Positions 11,773 through 20,769 are shown, counted from the first letter of the stretch. The stretch is DNA of 64,000 bases from Streptomyces sannanensis (GCF_039536205.1 NZ_BAAAYL010000001.1:2480001-2544000), one strand, 5' to 3'. The notes: generated by a model from the sequence alone, not told the origin. Numbers and translations are program-made.

Positions 11773-13404
11773 TCACCTCTCCTTCTGCAGTACGGACAGC
11801 GCGGCAATCAGCTCGGCCTGCGGTTCCGGCCGTACGCCGAGGGCCTCGATGGGGGCCAGCCGCCGGTCCCGCTCGGCGTTCAGTACGCGGTCGATGTACG
11901 TCGTCATCAGCTCGCCCCCCTTGTCGCGCAGCCGCAGCGCACCCTGCGCCCCGATGCGTTCGGCCAGCCGCTCCCCCGCCACGCGCGCCCGCCGCCCCCC
12001 GAGCAGCGCCGCGGCGAGCAGCGCGGCCACGCTCTCCGGATCCGGTGCGGTGGCCCCGTCCATCCGCCGCACCTCGTCCTCGGCCAGTTCCTCCAGCACC
12101 CGCCGCCAGCGCCGTACGACCACCCCGATCCGCTCCTCCGCCTCCTGGTCCCGCGGGGCGAACGGCACGGCGCCCGCCGCCGGTTCACGGCACCACGCCA
12201 GCGCGACCCGCTCGTCGGCGGCGGCCGCGGCGCACTGCAGCAGCGCAGTCAGGTTCCCCGCCAGCGAGTCGAGGAGCTCCCGCGGAGTGCTGTCCAGCGG
12301 ATGGGCGCGCCAGCGGGCCAGCGCGTCCCCGGCGAGCACTCCGCCGGCCCGGAGCCTCTGCCGTACCCGCTCGCCCTCCCTCTCGTACGCCTCCTCGACC
12401 GTCGCGCTGAGCCGTACGGCGGTGGCGTACTGCGCCGCCACAGCCGCGGCCAGCTCCGGCATCCGGACGTTCAGCGACGTCAGCACCCCCGCCGCGGTAC
12501 GCCCCACCGCCTGCTGCCGGGCCGCCGGGTCCTGCACCCGGTGCGCCAGCCAGGCGCGCAACGGCGCCACCGCCGTGGCCGGCAGCAGCCCGCTGCCGCC
12601 GCCCGCGGACTCGGGCAGCTCGGGGATCGTGAACCGGGGCACCTCGCCCAGCCCGGCCCTGGTCAGCAGCGCGCCGTACCGGTTCGACACCTCGCCGATC
12701 ACCTGGTGCGGCACCCGGTCGAGGACCGTGACGAGCGTCGCGTCGTACTCCTTGGCGGTACGCAGCAGATGCCACGGCACGGCATCGGCGTACCGCGCGG
12801 CGGTGGTGACCATGACCCACACGTCCGCCGCGCAGATCAACTCCGCGGCCAGCACCCGGTTCTCGGTGAGCAGAGAGTCGATGTCGGGCGCATCGAGCAG
12901 CGACAGCCCGCGCGGCAGGCTGTCCGCCACCTCGACGCGCAGCACCCCCTTGCCCAGGTCCCTCCTCACGTCCCTCCGCGCCCCCAGGATGTCCCTCCGC
13001 ACCCCGAGGCCCGCCTTCGCCTCCGCCTCCTCGCGGTGCCCCCACGCCCGCGTCAGCTCCGGCAGCACCCGCCCACCCGCGAACCAGTCCCGGTCGTCCG
13101 GATGACACACCAGCACCGGCGTCCGTGTGGTCGGCCGCAACACCCCGGCCTCGCTCACCCGCTTCCCCACCAGCGAATTCACCAGCGTCGACTTACCCGC
13201 CCCGGTGGAGCCCCCGATGACCGCGATCAACGGCGCCTCGGGCTCTCTCAGCCGGGGGACCAGATAGTCGTCGAGCTGCGCCAGCAGCTCGGTCCGCGTC
13301 TGCCACGCGCGCCGCGCTCCGGGGAGGGGGAGCGGGAGACGCACAGCGGCGACACGGTCGCGCAGCGTGGAGAGTGCGTCGATCAGCTGAGGCCGTACGT
13401 ACAT
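11773..13404 (-). CDS. dynA: Dynamin-like GTPase DynA
   Basis: 543 residues from ATG 13404, which has GGTGA five bases upstream; GTG 13410 or 13413 are alternatives. P-loop [10 protein letters not shown] is at 64-73, switch [11 protein letters not shown]3 [11 protein letters not shown] helical domain follows, but no membrane segment, unlike its neighbour. It is the first gene of the dynA-dynB(-ssbB) run, with a 4-bp gap to dynB. DynA and DynB interact and act in sporulation-specific cell division in S. venezuelae; that is family knowledge, while the sequence shows the GTPase motifs and pairing. A hairpin with a T-run (13425-13445) sits 21 bp upstream of the start. Confidence 0.85.
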   Translation of the reverse strand: MYVRPQLIDALSTLRDRVAAVRLPLPLPGARRAWQTRTELLAQLDDYLVPRLREPEAPLIAVIGGSTGAGKSTLVNSLVGKRVSEAGVLRPTTRTPVLVCHPDDRDWFAGGRVLPELTRAWGHREEAEAKAGLGVRRDILGARRDVRRDLGKGVLRVEVADSLPRGLSLLDAPDIDSLLTENRVLAAELICAADVWVMVTTAARYADAVPWHLLRTAKEYDATLVTVLDRVPHQVIGEVSNRYGALLTRAGLGEVPRFTIPELPESAGGGSGLLPATAVAPLRAWLAHRVQDPAARQQAVGRTAAGVLTSLNVRMPELAAAVAAQYATAVRLSATVEEAYEREGERVRQRLRAGGVLAGDALARWRAHPLDSTPRELLDSLAGNLTALLQCAAAAADERVALAWCREPAAGAVPFAPRDQEAEERIGVVVRRWRRVLEELAEDEVRRMDGATAPDPESVAALLAAALLGGRRARVAGERLAERIGAQGALRLRDKGGELMTTYIDRVLNAERDRRLAPIEALGVRPEPQAELIAALSVLQKER

Positions 13405-13722
13405 GGTCACCACATGCGAAGAATGCCCAATTTTTTGGGCTTTTTGAAGCGTATGGCGGCCTCTGCGCGCCGATCTGACACGTGGGGCAGACGGGACCGG
13501 CGGGGCGCAGGTATAACGAGTGCACAACACCCGCCGCGTGGGACGCAAAAAGCGCTGCGGGATTCATGCCTGCCTGCGATTATCGGTTCGCTTCACCGAA
13601 CCTCCACATCGTGGCACGCAGGCGAAGCACCCAGGACATGGCGACCGGAGCCCTATCCTTGTCCCGGCAAGGTCACGGACCCACCCCACATCGGGGCTCC
13701 CGGCCACCAAGGCCACACACCG
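13405..13722. other. Intergenic region between dynA and tRNA-Arg
   Basis: 318 bp holding the dynA leader with its hairpin and the promoter of the tRNA gene. No coding region is evident. Confidence 0.5.
13425..13445 (+). terminator. Rho-independent-type hairpin immediately upstream of dynA, T-run on the plus strand
   Basis: GCCCAA-TTTT-TTGGGC followed by TTTTT. The T-run is on the plus strand, i.e. antisense to dynA, where no plus-strand gene ends. It could stop antisense transcription or protect the dynA leader. Confidence 0.5.
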
Positions 13723-13795
13723 GCCCCCGTAGCTCAGTGGATAGAGCAGGCGCCTTCTAAGCGCTTGGCCGCAGGTTCGAGTCCTGCCGGGGGCA
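13723..13795 (+). tRNA. tRNA-Arg (anticodon UCU)
   Basis: The full cloverleaf can be drawn. Acceptor GCCCCCG/CGGGGGC (13723-13729 with 13788-13794), D-arm GCTC/GAGC, anticodon stem 13749-13753 with 13761-13765 (one G-U pair), and anticodon TCT at 13756-13758. T-arm GCAGG-TTCGAGT-CCTGC at 13771-13787, discriminator A13795. CCA is encoded at 13796-13798. It reads the rare AGA/AGG codons. Its 3' half is repeated at 15450-15510, so it served as an integration site. Confidence 0.97.
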
Positions 13796-13814
13796 CCACC
13801 CCCGTGCCTTGCCC
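13754..13814 (+). repeat. att-like direct repeat, copy within tRNA-Arg 3' half
   Basis: Pairs with 15450-15510 at an offset of 1696 bp. It covers the anticodon loop, T-arm, acceptor 3' strand and ~16 bp of flank. Confidence 0.75.
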
Positions 13815-13904
13815 AACCCTCCCCCGCGGAGGGCTTTTGCGCTGGTGAGGGCCACGCCAGCGGGGGCTGCGCAGTGACGGCGTAAGCGCCGGGCCGCCCA
13901 CACT

Positions 13905-13995
13905 GGTCCGCCACCTGCGCCGGCGGGACGCCATCGTTGAGCCAGTTCGTCAGGCAGGTGTGCCGGAGGTCGTACACACGCCTGTCACAGGCCAC
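13905..13995 (-). pseudogene. Tyrosine-recombinase (phage/AICE integrase) C-terminal fragment
   Basis: About 30 residues read VYDLRHTCLTNWLNDGVPPA then QVAD. This is the integrase box with the catalytic R-x-x-H (DLRHT) of actinobacterial site-specific integrases. Downstream the frame turns into unrelated sequence before the catalytic Tyr, and no N-terminal or upstream catalytic part is found. It is therefore a broken remnant. Its position next to the tRNA and its orientation match intact integrase genes in tRNA-inserted elements. Confidence 0.7.
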
Positions 13996-14056
13996 GGGCC
14001 AAAGATCGCGTCAACGCCCGCGTGTAACGTCATCCGCCTCGGACCTCGGAGCACTG

Positions 14057-14308
14057 GTGGACGAGATCGTTGGCGCTATCGTGCACGCCGTCTTTCGCGG
14101 CGTTGCATGGCTCACCATGGACGTGATCGGCGATGTGCTGCTGGAAGGGCTCGTGAAGGCCGTCAAGAGGGCGTTCAGAGCGCTCCGTACCCGCCGCCAG
14201 TGCAGGTCGAAACCCAGGCGCGTCGGGGCACAGCAGGTAGCGGACTCGGCTGACCTGGCGAGCAACGGGATCGTCCGGGACCGGCGGGACTTGGTGTCGT
14301 CCATGTAG
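14057..14308 (+). CDS. Small amphipathic/hydrophobic protein in the integrated remnant
   Basis: 83 residues from GTG 14057, with GGAG five bases upstream. The N-terminal half (VDEIVGAIVHAVFRGVAWLT then MDVIGDVLLEGLVKAV) is an alternating acidic/hydrophobic stretch that could lie in the membrane. The C-terminus is Arg-rich and then Asp/Ser-rich. I do not recognise it, and it may be a remnant. A longer in-frame start at 13937 overlaps the integrase fragment and is unlikely. Confidence 0.35.
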   Translation: MDEIVGAIVHAVFRGVAWLTMDVIGDVLLEGLVKAVKRAFRALRTRRQCRSKPRRVGAQQVADSADLASNGIVRDRRDLVSSM

Positions 14309-14569
14309 AGGTCAGCTCAGCGGCAATGCCAGCGTCGTACGCGGTCACGTTGGCGTCACGCCACCGTGATGGCCGCTCCGTACCGTTGTGGTCGGCGAAG
14401 CTACTCAACTTCGTCCGGGAACTCCAGAGCGCACAGGCGGTCAGCAGCATTGCGGCTTCCGGATTCCCTGACCAAACGAAGTAACACAGTGTCCAGTTCG
14501 TGATGGTCTGGCAGCAGGCGTCCCAGGGACGCGCCCACCGCTGGCCGACCGAAAACCGAAAGGACAAAC

Positions 14570-15268
14570 ATGCCGATCAAGGCCAAACGGCGAATGTTGT
14601 TCGTTGCTGCAACGGCAATAGGCGCAGCAGGGTTCCTCACGGTCCCAGCCCCCGCGCAAGCAGACCCGATGCTCCCACTAGCACCCCCCTGCGAGTATGA
14701 GTTTCCTACGGTTCTCATGCTCACACAGGACAACGGTATTACCGTGCAAGTTCCTGTGTCCGGCTCGCCGCGACAATCTGTCGGCCCGGGGAAGGCTATG
14801 TACGCCATAGTCGGCAAAACAGCGGGGACGTTCGGCACGACCTACGGCGGAATGAACGGGCGCAACATCAACTTCACCGCACGCTGGGAGCAAGGCCCGG
14901 GCGCCGGCCTCACAAACACCTATACGGGCCAAGTGGGCGACGACGGCTTCGCGAGCGGCACCACCAGAAACAACCTGAACAACACGAACAGCTGGCGCTC
15001 CAACGAGAAGATGTCCTGTGTATACAAGCCGCCGCCACAACAGAATCCTCCCCCACAACAAGGGAAGCGAATGGCAAGGGTGACAGAGGACGTAGACGTT
15101 TACAACGTCAAGAACGAGCCGGACGGTGCCGGGCACGTGATCGGCATCCTGCGCTTGGACCAACAAGTTGAGCTCGTGGGAAGCTGCGCGCCGGAATCCT
15201 GGTGCCAGGTCGCCGGAGACAACGTCCCCGGTGGCAACGGCTGGGTTTGGGGGCACCTGCAGCTCTGA
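14570..15268 (+). CDS. Exported protein with C-terminal bacterial SH3-like domain
   Basis: 232 residues. A Sec signal (MPIKAKRRMLFVAATAIGAA, cleavage after AQA) is followed by a beta-rich domain of ~120 residues containing two Cys. Next is a low-complexity Pro/Gln linker (PPPQQNPPPQQG), then a ~60-residue SH3b-like domain (ARVTEDVDVYNVKNEPDG ... WCQVAGDNVPGGNGWVWGHL) of the type used for cell-wall or ligand binding. It lies inside the tRNA-integrated remnant and has softer codon use than its neighbours, suggesting horizontal origin. The role of the N-terminal domain is unknown; a secreted effector or wall-binding protein is possible. Confidence 0.8.
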   Translation: MPIKAKRRMLFVAATAIGAAGFLTVPAPAQADPMLPLAPPCEYEFPTVLMLTQDNGITVQVPVSGSPRQSVGPGKAMYAIVGKTAGTFGTTYGGMNGRNINFTARWEQGPGAGLTNTYTGQVGDDGFASGTTRNNLNNTNSWRSNEKMSCVYKPPPQQNPPPQQGKRMARVTEDVDVYNVKNEPDGAGHVIGILRLDQQVELVGSCAPESWCQVAGDNVPGGNGWVWGHLQL

Positions 15269-15848
15269 GCAGACGCCAAGCAGCACCGGCGCCGGAAGAA
15301 GTGAGCTGCACGGGGCCGGGGTTGGGGGCGCGTTTGGACATCGTGGAGAAGCCTCTGCGGCGAATACGCGGTGAAGTGCGCGTCCCCGAGACGACTGTTC
15401 CGACGAAACCGCAGGTCAGGGCGACAGTTTGCCTGGACAGGCCGAGCCTCTTCTCAGCGCTTGGCCGCAGGTTCGAGCCCTGCCGGGGGCGCCACGCCCG
15501 TTCCATGCCCAGCGCCCTCCGAGCAGCATGGGTGATTCCGGGATCATCCGGGGGACCCTCCGGGCCCAGGCCTGACCGGGTCGCGCTCCCGAAGCGGCGT
15601 CAGGCGATGGGCCGCATGCGGCCGCGTCCGAGCCGGCCCGGGGGACAAGGCCCTCGCCCAGGGCGGGTCGAGAAATGAGTGCACGTCACGATGGCTGCCG
15701 GACGGGCGCCAAACGTCCGCCTTGAGCCGTCCGAATGGCCCCGGCAGTTCGCTCGCCCTTGCCGGGAGGGCGACGGCCAGGACGCAGACGAGGTGCGCCG
15801 CCCTACGGGGCGGCGCACCCTGTTACTCGTGGCCGTGAAGGCCGGCCC
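15269..15848. other. Gene-free region containing the distal att repeat
   Basis: 580 bp. It holds the partial-tRNA repeat at 15450-15510. Before it is a coding-like but unanchored stretch (frame reading LDIVEKPLRRIRGEVRVPET from about 15335) that may be a gene fragment. The rest gives no supportable ORF. Confidence 0.5.
15450..15510 (+). repeat. att-like direct repeat, distal copy (partial tRNA-Arg)
   Basis: Carries AGCGCTTGGCCGCAGG, the T-loop GTTCGAG and GCCGGGGGC, like the tRNA, with scattered substitutions. There is no 5' half or D-arm, so it is not a tRNA gene. Confidence 0.75.
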
Positions 15849-16217
15849 TCACTGGGGTGGATACGGGTCGTAGCAGTCCGGAACCGGGTTGTAGAGGACG
15901 TTCCAGGTGTCGGGGCCGACGATGCCGTCCTTCGGCAGGCCGTGGCAGCCCTGGATCCACTTGATCTTGGTGAGGGTCCGGTCGCCGAACACACCGTCCA
16001 CGATGAGCTTCGGTACGCCGCCCCACACATTGGTCAGGCACTGGGCCTGCTCCACCGCCACGCCGGTGTGCCCGTACTTCAGCAGGGGGCGGTACGACGA
16101 GGAGACGTGGGAGCACCCTTCAGGCGTCGCGGCCACGGCGGTCTGCGGCACGACGCCTCCGATCGCCCCCGTGGCGAGGAGGGCCGTACCGAGTACGGAC
16201 ACTGTGCGTCGCTTCAC
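15849..16217 (-). CDS. Secreted peptidoglycan-binding-domain protein
   Basis: 122 residues from GTG 16217, preceded by AAGGAG at a 4-base spacing. A signal peptide (MKRRTVSVLGTALLATGAIG, cleavage near AVAA) is followed by one PG_binding_1-type module: LLKYGHTGVAVEQAQCLTN, VDGVFGDRTLTKIKWIQ, LPKDGIVGPDTWNVL. Four Cys in the mature part may pair. There is no catalytic domain, so it probably binds the wall as a stand-alone module or inhibitor-like protein. Confidence 0.85.
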   Translation of the reverse strand: MKRRTVSVLGTALLATGAIGGVVPQTAVAATPEGCSHVSSSYRPLLKYGHTGVAVEQAQCLTNVWGGVPKLIVDGVFGDRTLTKIKWIQGCHGLPKDGIVGPDTWNVLYNPVPDCYDPYPPQ

Positions 16218-17118
16218 ACGTCTCCTTGTGTCATCGCTTCGTCGCGGCACCGGCCGAGCGGCCGTCCGCCGCTTGTGGCGGCTGAATGATCACGCGGTGC
16301 CGAAGCGCCGCGACGGTGGTTTCGTCGTCGGTGTCCTGGCCGGGCGAATCCCCTGGTCGGCTCGGTTCAGCAGCGTGACGCAGGTCGGCACGGCCCCTCC
16401 CCATGAAGAGAGGCACCATCACCAGCCTAATTTCCCATATCGCAGACCGCATTCGGCGACGACCCGACCGGGAAGACGCCTTCACCGAGCAGGCCCCCGG
16501 TACTCATTCACAGAACGGGGCACATGGCCGTTCGGCTTGAGAGAGGGGCATATATCGGATCATCCTTGCCTTCGGCGACGTCGGCACGATCCAGATCACC
16601 ACAGGCCCCGACGGCAGTGCGCGCCGCTCGCCCAAGCCGCCCTTGACGCCGCCACCACCGAACGCACCGTGCTTCCGGGGGAGATCCACCGACGGGGCCC
16701 CTCTGGCGCTTTCGCGCCGTTGGCCAGGGCTACGACCATGGCCTCGACACTCCGGCGCGCGCCTACGGGGTCGATGTCGAAGCCTGACCGACCGCCTCGC
16801 CCGCGCCAGAACGACCCAATGTGTGCCGTGTCCCGTTTCGCCGGGCACGGCACACGTGCTTGTCCGGCCAGGACCGCCCGTCGCAGGCGAACACGTTTTC
16901 CTCAAAACTGAGAAAGATCTCCCGCACAGCCGTCTCGTATCGCTATTCTGCGGGCTCACCCGTCGAGTCGATCATTGGCCCACGACGGGCAATTCCCGCT
17001 GCCCGCACACCCGTTGAGGGTGTCGAAGCTCCTCCTTGCGGGCGTACCAGCCCTGCGCAGTGCCGCGCTTCCTCTTGTGCTGCGCTGCCCGCGACCGCTC
17101 CGAAAGGCACCACGCGTT
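16218..17118. other. 900-bp stretch without a confident gene; possible decayed ORFs
   Basis: A 45-codon ORF at 16403-16540 (MKRGTITSLISHIADRIRRR...) lacks a Shine-Dalgarno. After it, coding-like sequence jumps between frames up to about 16790. The last 330 bp are the leader of the permease gene at 17119. It looks like a degraded gene; I could not identify it. Confidence 0.4.
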
Positions 17119-18588
17119 ATGAGTTCACCCAGAGGGCTCCAGGCCGACGCCCTGGGGACCTTCGACAGTATCGTCATGGCGGTCGCGGGCAGCGCCCCCG
17201 CCTACTCGCTCGCCGCCACCACCGCGGTACTCGTCGCCACTGTGGGCCTGGCCGCTCCCGCCGCCCTGCTGTACTGCGCGATACCGATGCTGGGAATCGC
17301 CTGGGCGTTCAACTATCTGGGCCGCCTCGACGTCAACGCCGGCGCCAGCTACTCCTGGGTGGGCCGTGCACTGCACCCCTTCCTCGGCTTCCTCAGCGGC
17401 TGGGCCCTCGTCATCTCGGCGACCATCTTCATGGTGGCGGGCTCGCTGCCGGCCGGCAGCGCGACGCTGTCCCTCTTCGACTCCGAGCTCGCGGACAACA
17501 CCGCCCTCGCGACCGTGGTCGGCGCGGGCTGGTTCCTGCTGATGCTGGGCGTCGTCCTGATGGGCGCGAAGATGACGGTGCAGGCTCAGCTGATCATGTC
17601 CGGCGTGGAGCTGATCATCCTGCTCCTCTTCGTGCTCGCCGCCCTGTTCACCAGCACCCCCGTCAATGAGTTCTCCTGGTCCTGGCTGGGCTTCAGCCAC
17701 TTCGACGGGCCGGAAAGTTTCGCCGCCGGCGCACTCATCGCCTGCTTCTACTACTGGGGCTGGGACGTCACCAGCAACCTCAGTGAGGAGACCCGGAACA
17801 GCCGCAAGTCCTCCGGTCTCGCCGGACTGATCGGTGTCGGCATCGTCTTCCTGCTCTTCGAGTCGTTCACCATCTCCGTGAACATGCTGCTCACCCCCGC
17901 GGAGATCGAGCACGCCGACGCCAATGTGCTGGCCCTGCTCGGCGAGCGCATCCTGCCCGGCCCCGGCGGCGAGCTGCTGATCATCTGCGTGATGCTCTCC
18001 ACCATCGCGACCCTGGAGACCACGCTCATCCAGGTGACGCGCTCCCTCTTCGCGATGGGCCGCGACCGCACCATGCCGTCCGCGCTGGGCGAGTCGCACC
18101 GTCGCTGGCAAACCCCGTGGGTCGCCATCGTCGTCGTCGGTGTCGTGGCCCTCACCCTCTTCATCGCTTCCAACGCGCTCGGCTCTGTGGGCGACATCCT
18201 GGAGGACGCGGTGGCCGCGATCGGACTGCAGATCGCCATCTACTACGGGCTCGCGGGGCTCTCGGTCGTCGTCGCGTACCGCAAGGTGCTCTTCAAGTCG
18301 CCGGCCAACTTCCTCCTCGGCGGGCTGTGGCCGCTGGCCGGTGCGCTGTTCCTGTTCTGGATCTTCTACGAGTCCCTGGGGGAGCTCGACTCCAGCGCGA
18401 TCGCCATCGGTGTCGGCGGACTGGCCGTCGGAATCGTGCCGATGCTCTGGTACTGGCGCAAGGGCAGCCCGTACTACCGCCCCGCCAGGCTGGACGCGGC
18501 CCGCACCGAGCAACTCGACGAGGAGTACGGACGCCAGGAGCCGGTGTACGCCGCCTCTTCGGGCGACACCCTCTCCACCGATCTCTGA
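17119..18588 (+). CDS. APC-superfamily amino acid/polyamine permease
   Basis: 489 residues with about 12 predicted membrane helices. The N-terminus MSSPRGLQADALGTFDSIVM followed by AVAGSAPAYSLAATTA is the conserved APC TM1 signature (GxAPA unwinding motif). A GWDV(T)SNLSEE segment and a cytoplasmic RSLFAMGRDRTMPS loop are also typical. The C-terminal tail is acidic and Tyr-rich. It imports an amino acid or amine by proton coupling; the substrate cannot be read from sequence. The next gene starts 11 bp after its stop, so the two are probably co-transcribed. Confidence 0.92.
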   Translation: MSSPRGLQADALGTFDSIVMAVAGSAPAYSLAATTAVLVATVGLAAPAALLYCAIPMLGIAWAFNYLGRLDVNAGASYSWVGRALHPFLGFLSGWALVISATIFMVAGSLPAGSATLSLFDSELADNTALATVVGAGWFLLMLGVVLMGAKMTVQAQLIMSGVELIILLLFVLAALFTSTPVNEFSWSWLGFSHFDGPESFAAGALIACFYYWGWDVTSNLSEETRNSRKSSGLAGLIGVGIVFLLFESFTISVNMLLTPAEIEHADANVLALLGERILPGPGGELLIICVMLSTIATLETTLIQVTRSLFAMGRDRTMPSALGESHRRWQTPWVAIVVVGVVALTLFIASNALGSVGDILEDAVAAIGLQIAIYYGLAGLSVVVAYRKVLFKSPANFLLGGLWPLAGALFLFWIFYESLGELDSSAIAIGVGGLAVGIVPMLWYWRKGSPYYRPARLDAARTEQLDEEYGRQEPVYAASSGDTLSTDL

Positions 18589-18599
18589 GGAGCAGCGCA

Positions 18600-19562
18600 A
18601 TGGCCCGGGCACGCAAGGACTTCACCCCCGTCTTCGACACGACCTTCGGTGACCGGGCCCTCCAGGTGGCCCGTGAGGACATCGCGGTGGGACGCTGGCA
18701 GGGACCGGCCGAACTGCTGCACGCCACCGGCCCGGAGTGGGACCGCCGCACCTTCCGGGTGCGGATGCTGGCCCAGACCGCGGCCGGCAAGTCGGTCGCC
18801 GAGCACTGGCACACCGCCGAGCCGCGCAATCCGGACGCATTGGTGCTGCGTGCCGAGACGGAGGTCATGCGGGCCTTCAATCTCGCCGCGGCCGCCACGG
18901 ACAGGGGCGGGGTCGATCTGGAGCGGCTCAACGGGGCGGTACGGACCTGTCTGCGTGCCGCCGACGTATCCCCGCAGGACCCGGTGCCCTGGATGTCCCT
19001 GGTGTCCGTCGCCCGTCTCTTCCCGGGCGGGCACCAGCAGGCCCAGCGGTGGTGGGAGGAGCTGCTGGCCCGCGACCCGCACAACCGGGAGGCGCACCAC
19101 CAGGTCCTGCGGTATCTCTCCGCGCGCTGGCACGGTTCGCACGGGGCCATGTACGACTTCGCGCGCAATGTGGTCTCCAGCCTCCCGCCGGGTTCGCACC
19201 TCGCCGTGCTGCTGCAGGCGGCGCGGGCCGAGGAGTACCGCTACCGGGCCGAGCAGGAGGGCCCGATGTCACTCACGCTCGTACAGCACTGGAACAACGA
19301 GGTGGCGGTGCACGACCTGCACCGCACCTGGGAGCTGTGGATCAGGCAGTGGGACGGCCGCGAGCGGGCGCAGGACGTGGCCGATCTCAACTACCTCCTG
19401 CACGCGGCATGCGCGGCGGGCCAGGCCGGGCCGGCGGGCTATCTGTTCGACGTGCTCGGCGAGCGGGCCACCCGGGTGCCGTGGTCGTTCTCCGGCGACC
19501 CGGTCTCGGTCATGAGCCGCTTCCGTAAGACGATGCTGCGCTCGCGTCCGGACACGGGCTGA
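18600..19562 (+). CDS. Conserved hypothetical protein, helical repeat type
   Basis: 320 residues, no signal or TM segment, with GAGGAG before ATG 18600. The sequence is a run of amphipathic helices with Trp/Arg/Glu-rich repeats (PEWDRRTFRVRMLAQT, EHWHTAEPRNPDALVLRAET, AQRWWEELLARDPHNREAHH), as in TPR-like scaffolds. It is co-oriented with the amino acid permease, 11 bp away, so it may help that transporter or use its substrate. Function unknown. Confidence 0.85.
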   Translation: MARARKDFTPVFDTTFGDRALQVAREDIAVGRWQGPAELLHATGPEWDRRTFRVRMLAQTAAGKSVAEHWHTAEPRNPDALVLRAETEVMRAFNLAAAATDRGGVDLERLNGAVRTCLRAADVSPQDPVPWMSLVSVARLFPGGHQQAQRWWEELLARDPHNREAHHQVLRYLSARWHGSHGAMYDFARNVVSSLPPGSHLAVLLQAARAEEYRYRAEQEGPMSLTLVQHWNNEVAVHDLHRTWELWIRQWDGRERAQDVADLNYLLHAACAAGQAGPAGYLFDVLGERATRVPWSFSGDPVSVMSRFRKTMLRSRPDTG

Positions 19563-19620
19563 ACGACCCCGGGGCGCCGCGTGCCTCGTACCCGGTGTGC
19601 GAAGGCGCCCGGAACGCGCC

Positions 19621-19650
19621 GGTGCGGGGCCGCTCGGGCGGCCCCGCACC
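19621..19650. terminator. Bidirectional hairpin terminator between convergent genes
   Basis: Perfect 13-bp stem (19621-19633 with 19638-19650) and TCGG loop, no T-run, as usual for Streptomyces. It lies between the stops at 19562 and 19676. Confidence 0.8.
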
Positions 19651-19675
19651 TACACGCTGTGTGCCCTTTGTACCG

Positions 19676-20200
19676 CTAGGGCTGGAAACAGTCGAGCGCC
19701 ACGTTGTCGATGGGGTCACTGCTGACGAGGTCGCTGCCGCCGTCGCAGTTCACCGCGTCGACGAAGCCGTCCCGGACGTTGATGATGTCGCCGCCGGCCC
19801 CGGTGTTCACGGTGTCGGGTCCGCTTCCCGCGTCGAGGATGACCCGGAAGGCCAGCGTCTGGTCCTGCATGTAGCTGTCCGCGAGGTCGCCGAGCGACGC
19901 GGTGAACTGGGTCACGGTGGCCCACGAACCGCACGTCGCCGTGGTCGCGGTGACCTGCTGGCAGCCGAATCCGGCGCGGATGCCCGCGGTGTCGGTCACT
20001 CTCAGGTTGGTGCCGTCCTTGGTGACGGTGACTCCGTTCGCGTAACCCGGTGCGGCGCCGAAAGCGACGGACGAACCGATGCGGACGATGCTCGAGCCCG
20101 GCTGCGCACTGGCCGGCGTGGCGAACGCCAGGGGCAGCGCCACACCCGCCACCGCGGCCGGTACCACCGCGCGCCTCAGGGACCTGCTTGAGATCTTCAT
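19676..20200 (-). CDS. Secreted protein with RTX-like nonapeptide region
   Basis: 174 residues. Signal MKISSRSLRRAVVPAAVAGV with cleavage at ASA. The mature part is beta-rich, with two Cys pairs and a calcium-binding-like run (DAGSGPDTVNTGAGGDIINV ... GGSDLVSSDP) reminiscent of RTX/haemolysin-type repeats common in Streptomyces exported proteins. There is no protease or lipase domain, so it is likely a small structural or calcium-stabilised secreted protein. Promoter and regulation not evident. Confidence 0.8.
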   Translation of the reverse strand: MKISSRSLRRAVVPAAVAGVALPLAFATPASAQPGSSIVRIGSSVAFGAAPGYANGVTVTKDGTNLRVTDTAGIRAGFGCQQVTATTATCGSWATVTQFTASLGDLADSYMQDQTLAFRVILDAGSGPDTVNTGAGGDIINVRDGFVDAVNCDGGSDLVSSDPIDNVALDCFQP

Positions 20201-20307
20201 GCTCTGCGCCTCTCACGCAACCGACAGGGAGCCGGTCAGCTCCCAGACGCAAGCTAACAGGGGGTGACGTACCATGCACGCCGTGTCGCTACTGCCTTCG
20301 GGCGCTC

Positions 20308-20769
20308 TCAGGTCAGCGCAGCAGCCGTGAGCAGCCCGAACGCCGCCAGGGTGAACAAGGTGCGGATCAGGTGGAAACGGTTCCAGCGTGTCTCGAACGC
20401 CGCGCGCGCTGCCCGGTCGTCACCCTCGGTGGCGGCAGCCAGGGCGTTGTTCAGAGGGATGTTCCCGGCGATCGTCACCAGATGGTTGAGCGCCGCGCAC
20501 ACGAGCCCGGCAAGGATCAGCCGGCCCTGGGCGTCCGAACGGCCGTCGACCGGAACGACCAGCGCGACCGCCGGGAAGGCCACCGCTCCCAGGAACAGCA
20601 GCAGGAACACGGCCCGTGGCACGAACTCGTTGATGCGGCGCATTGCCGCCACGAACTGAGTGTCCGTCAGCCGTGCCAGCGCGGGCATGATCCCGGTACG
20701 GAAGATGAGCATCATTCCGGCGTACAGCCCGGTGGCGAGGACGGCGAGGGCGAGCAGCAAGGTGGCCAT
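20308..20769 (-). CDS. DUF1772 / anthrone-oxygenase-like integral membrane protein
   Basis: 153 residues from ATG 20769 (AAGGA at an 8-base spacing; ATG 20778 is an alternative). Four membrane helices: LLLALAVLATGLYAGMMLIF, AVFLLLFLGAVAFPAVALVV, LILAGLVCAALNHLVTIAGN, TLFTLAAFGLL. The motif HLVTIAGNIPLNNAL and a later WNRFHLIRT are typical of DUF1772, which includes aromatic-polyketide anthrone oxygenases but is mostly uncharacterised. No biosynthetic genes are adjacent. Confidence 0.85.
   Translation of the reverse strand: MATLLLALAVLATGLYAGMMLIFRTGIMPALARLTDTQFVAAMRRINEFVPRAVFLLLFLGAVAFPAVALVVPVDGRSDAQGRLILAGLVCAALNHLVTIAGNIPLNNALAAATEGDDRAARAAFETRWNRFHLIRTLFTLAAFGLLTAAALT

Larger units (their letters stand above)
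13754..15510. mobile_element. Decayed integrated element in tRNA-Arg, bounded by a tRNA 3'-half direct repeat
   Basis: The stretch from the tRNA anticodon loop to just past its 3' end (13754-13814) recurs at 15450-15510 with about 54 of 61 positions identical. That is the attL/attR pattern of tRNA-site integration. Directly beside the tRNA is a tyrosine-recombinase C-terminal fragment pointing towards it. Between the repeats are a small hydrophobic ORF and an exported protein, in DNA that looks less GC-rich than its neighbours. Only about 1.7 kb remains, so most of the element has been lost. Confidence 0.7.

Noticed and set aside
11507..13105. Long plus-strand ORFs opposite the dynamin genes
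   Set aside because: High-GC shadow frames with Arg/Ser/Pro-rich composition and no domain; the minus-strand GTPase motifs are unambiguous.
15450..15510. Second tRNA-Arg gene
   Set aside because: Only the 3' half is present; no acceptor 5' strand or D-arm.
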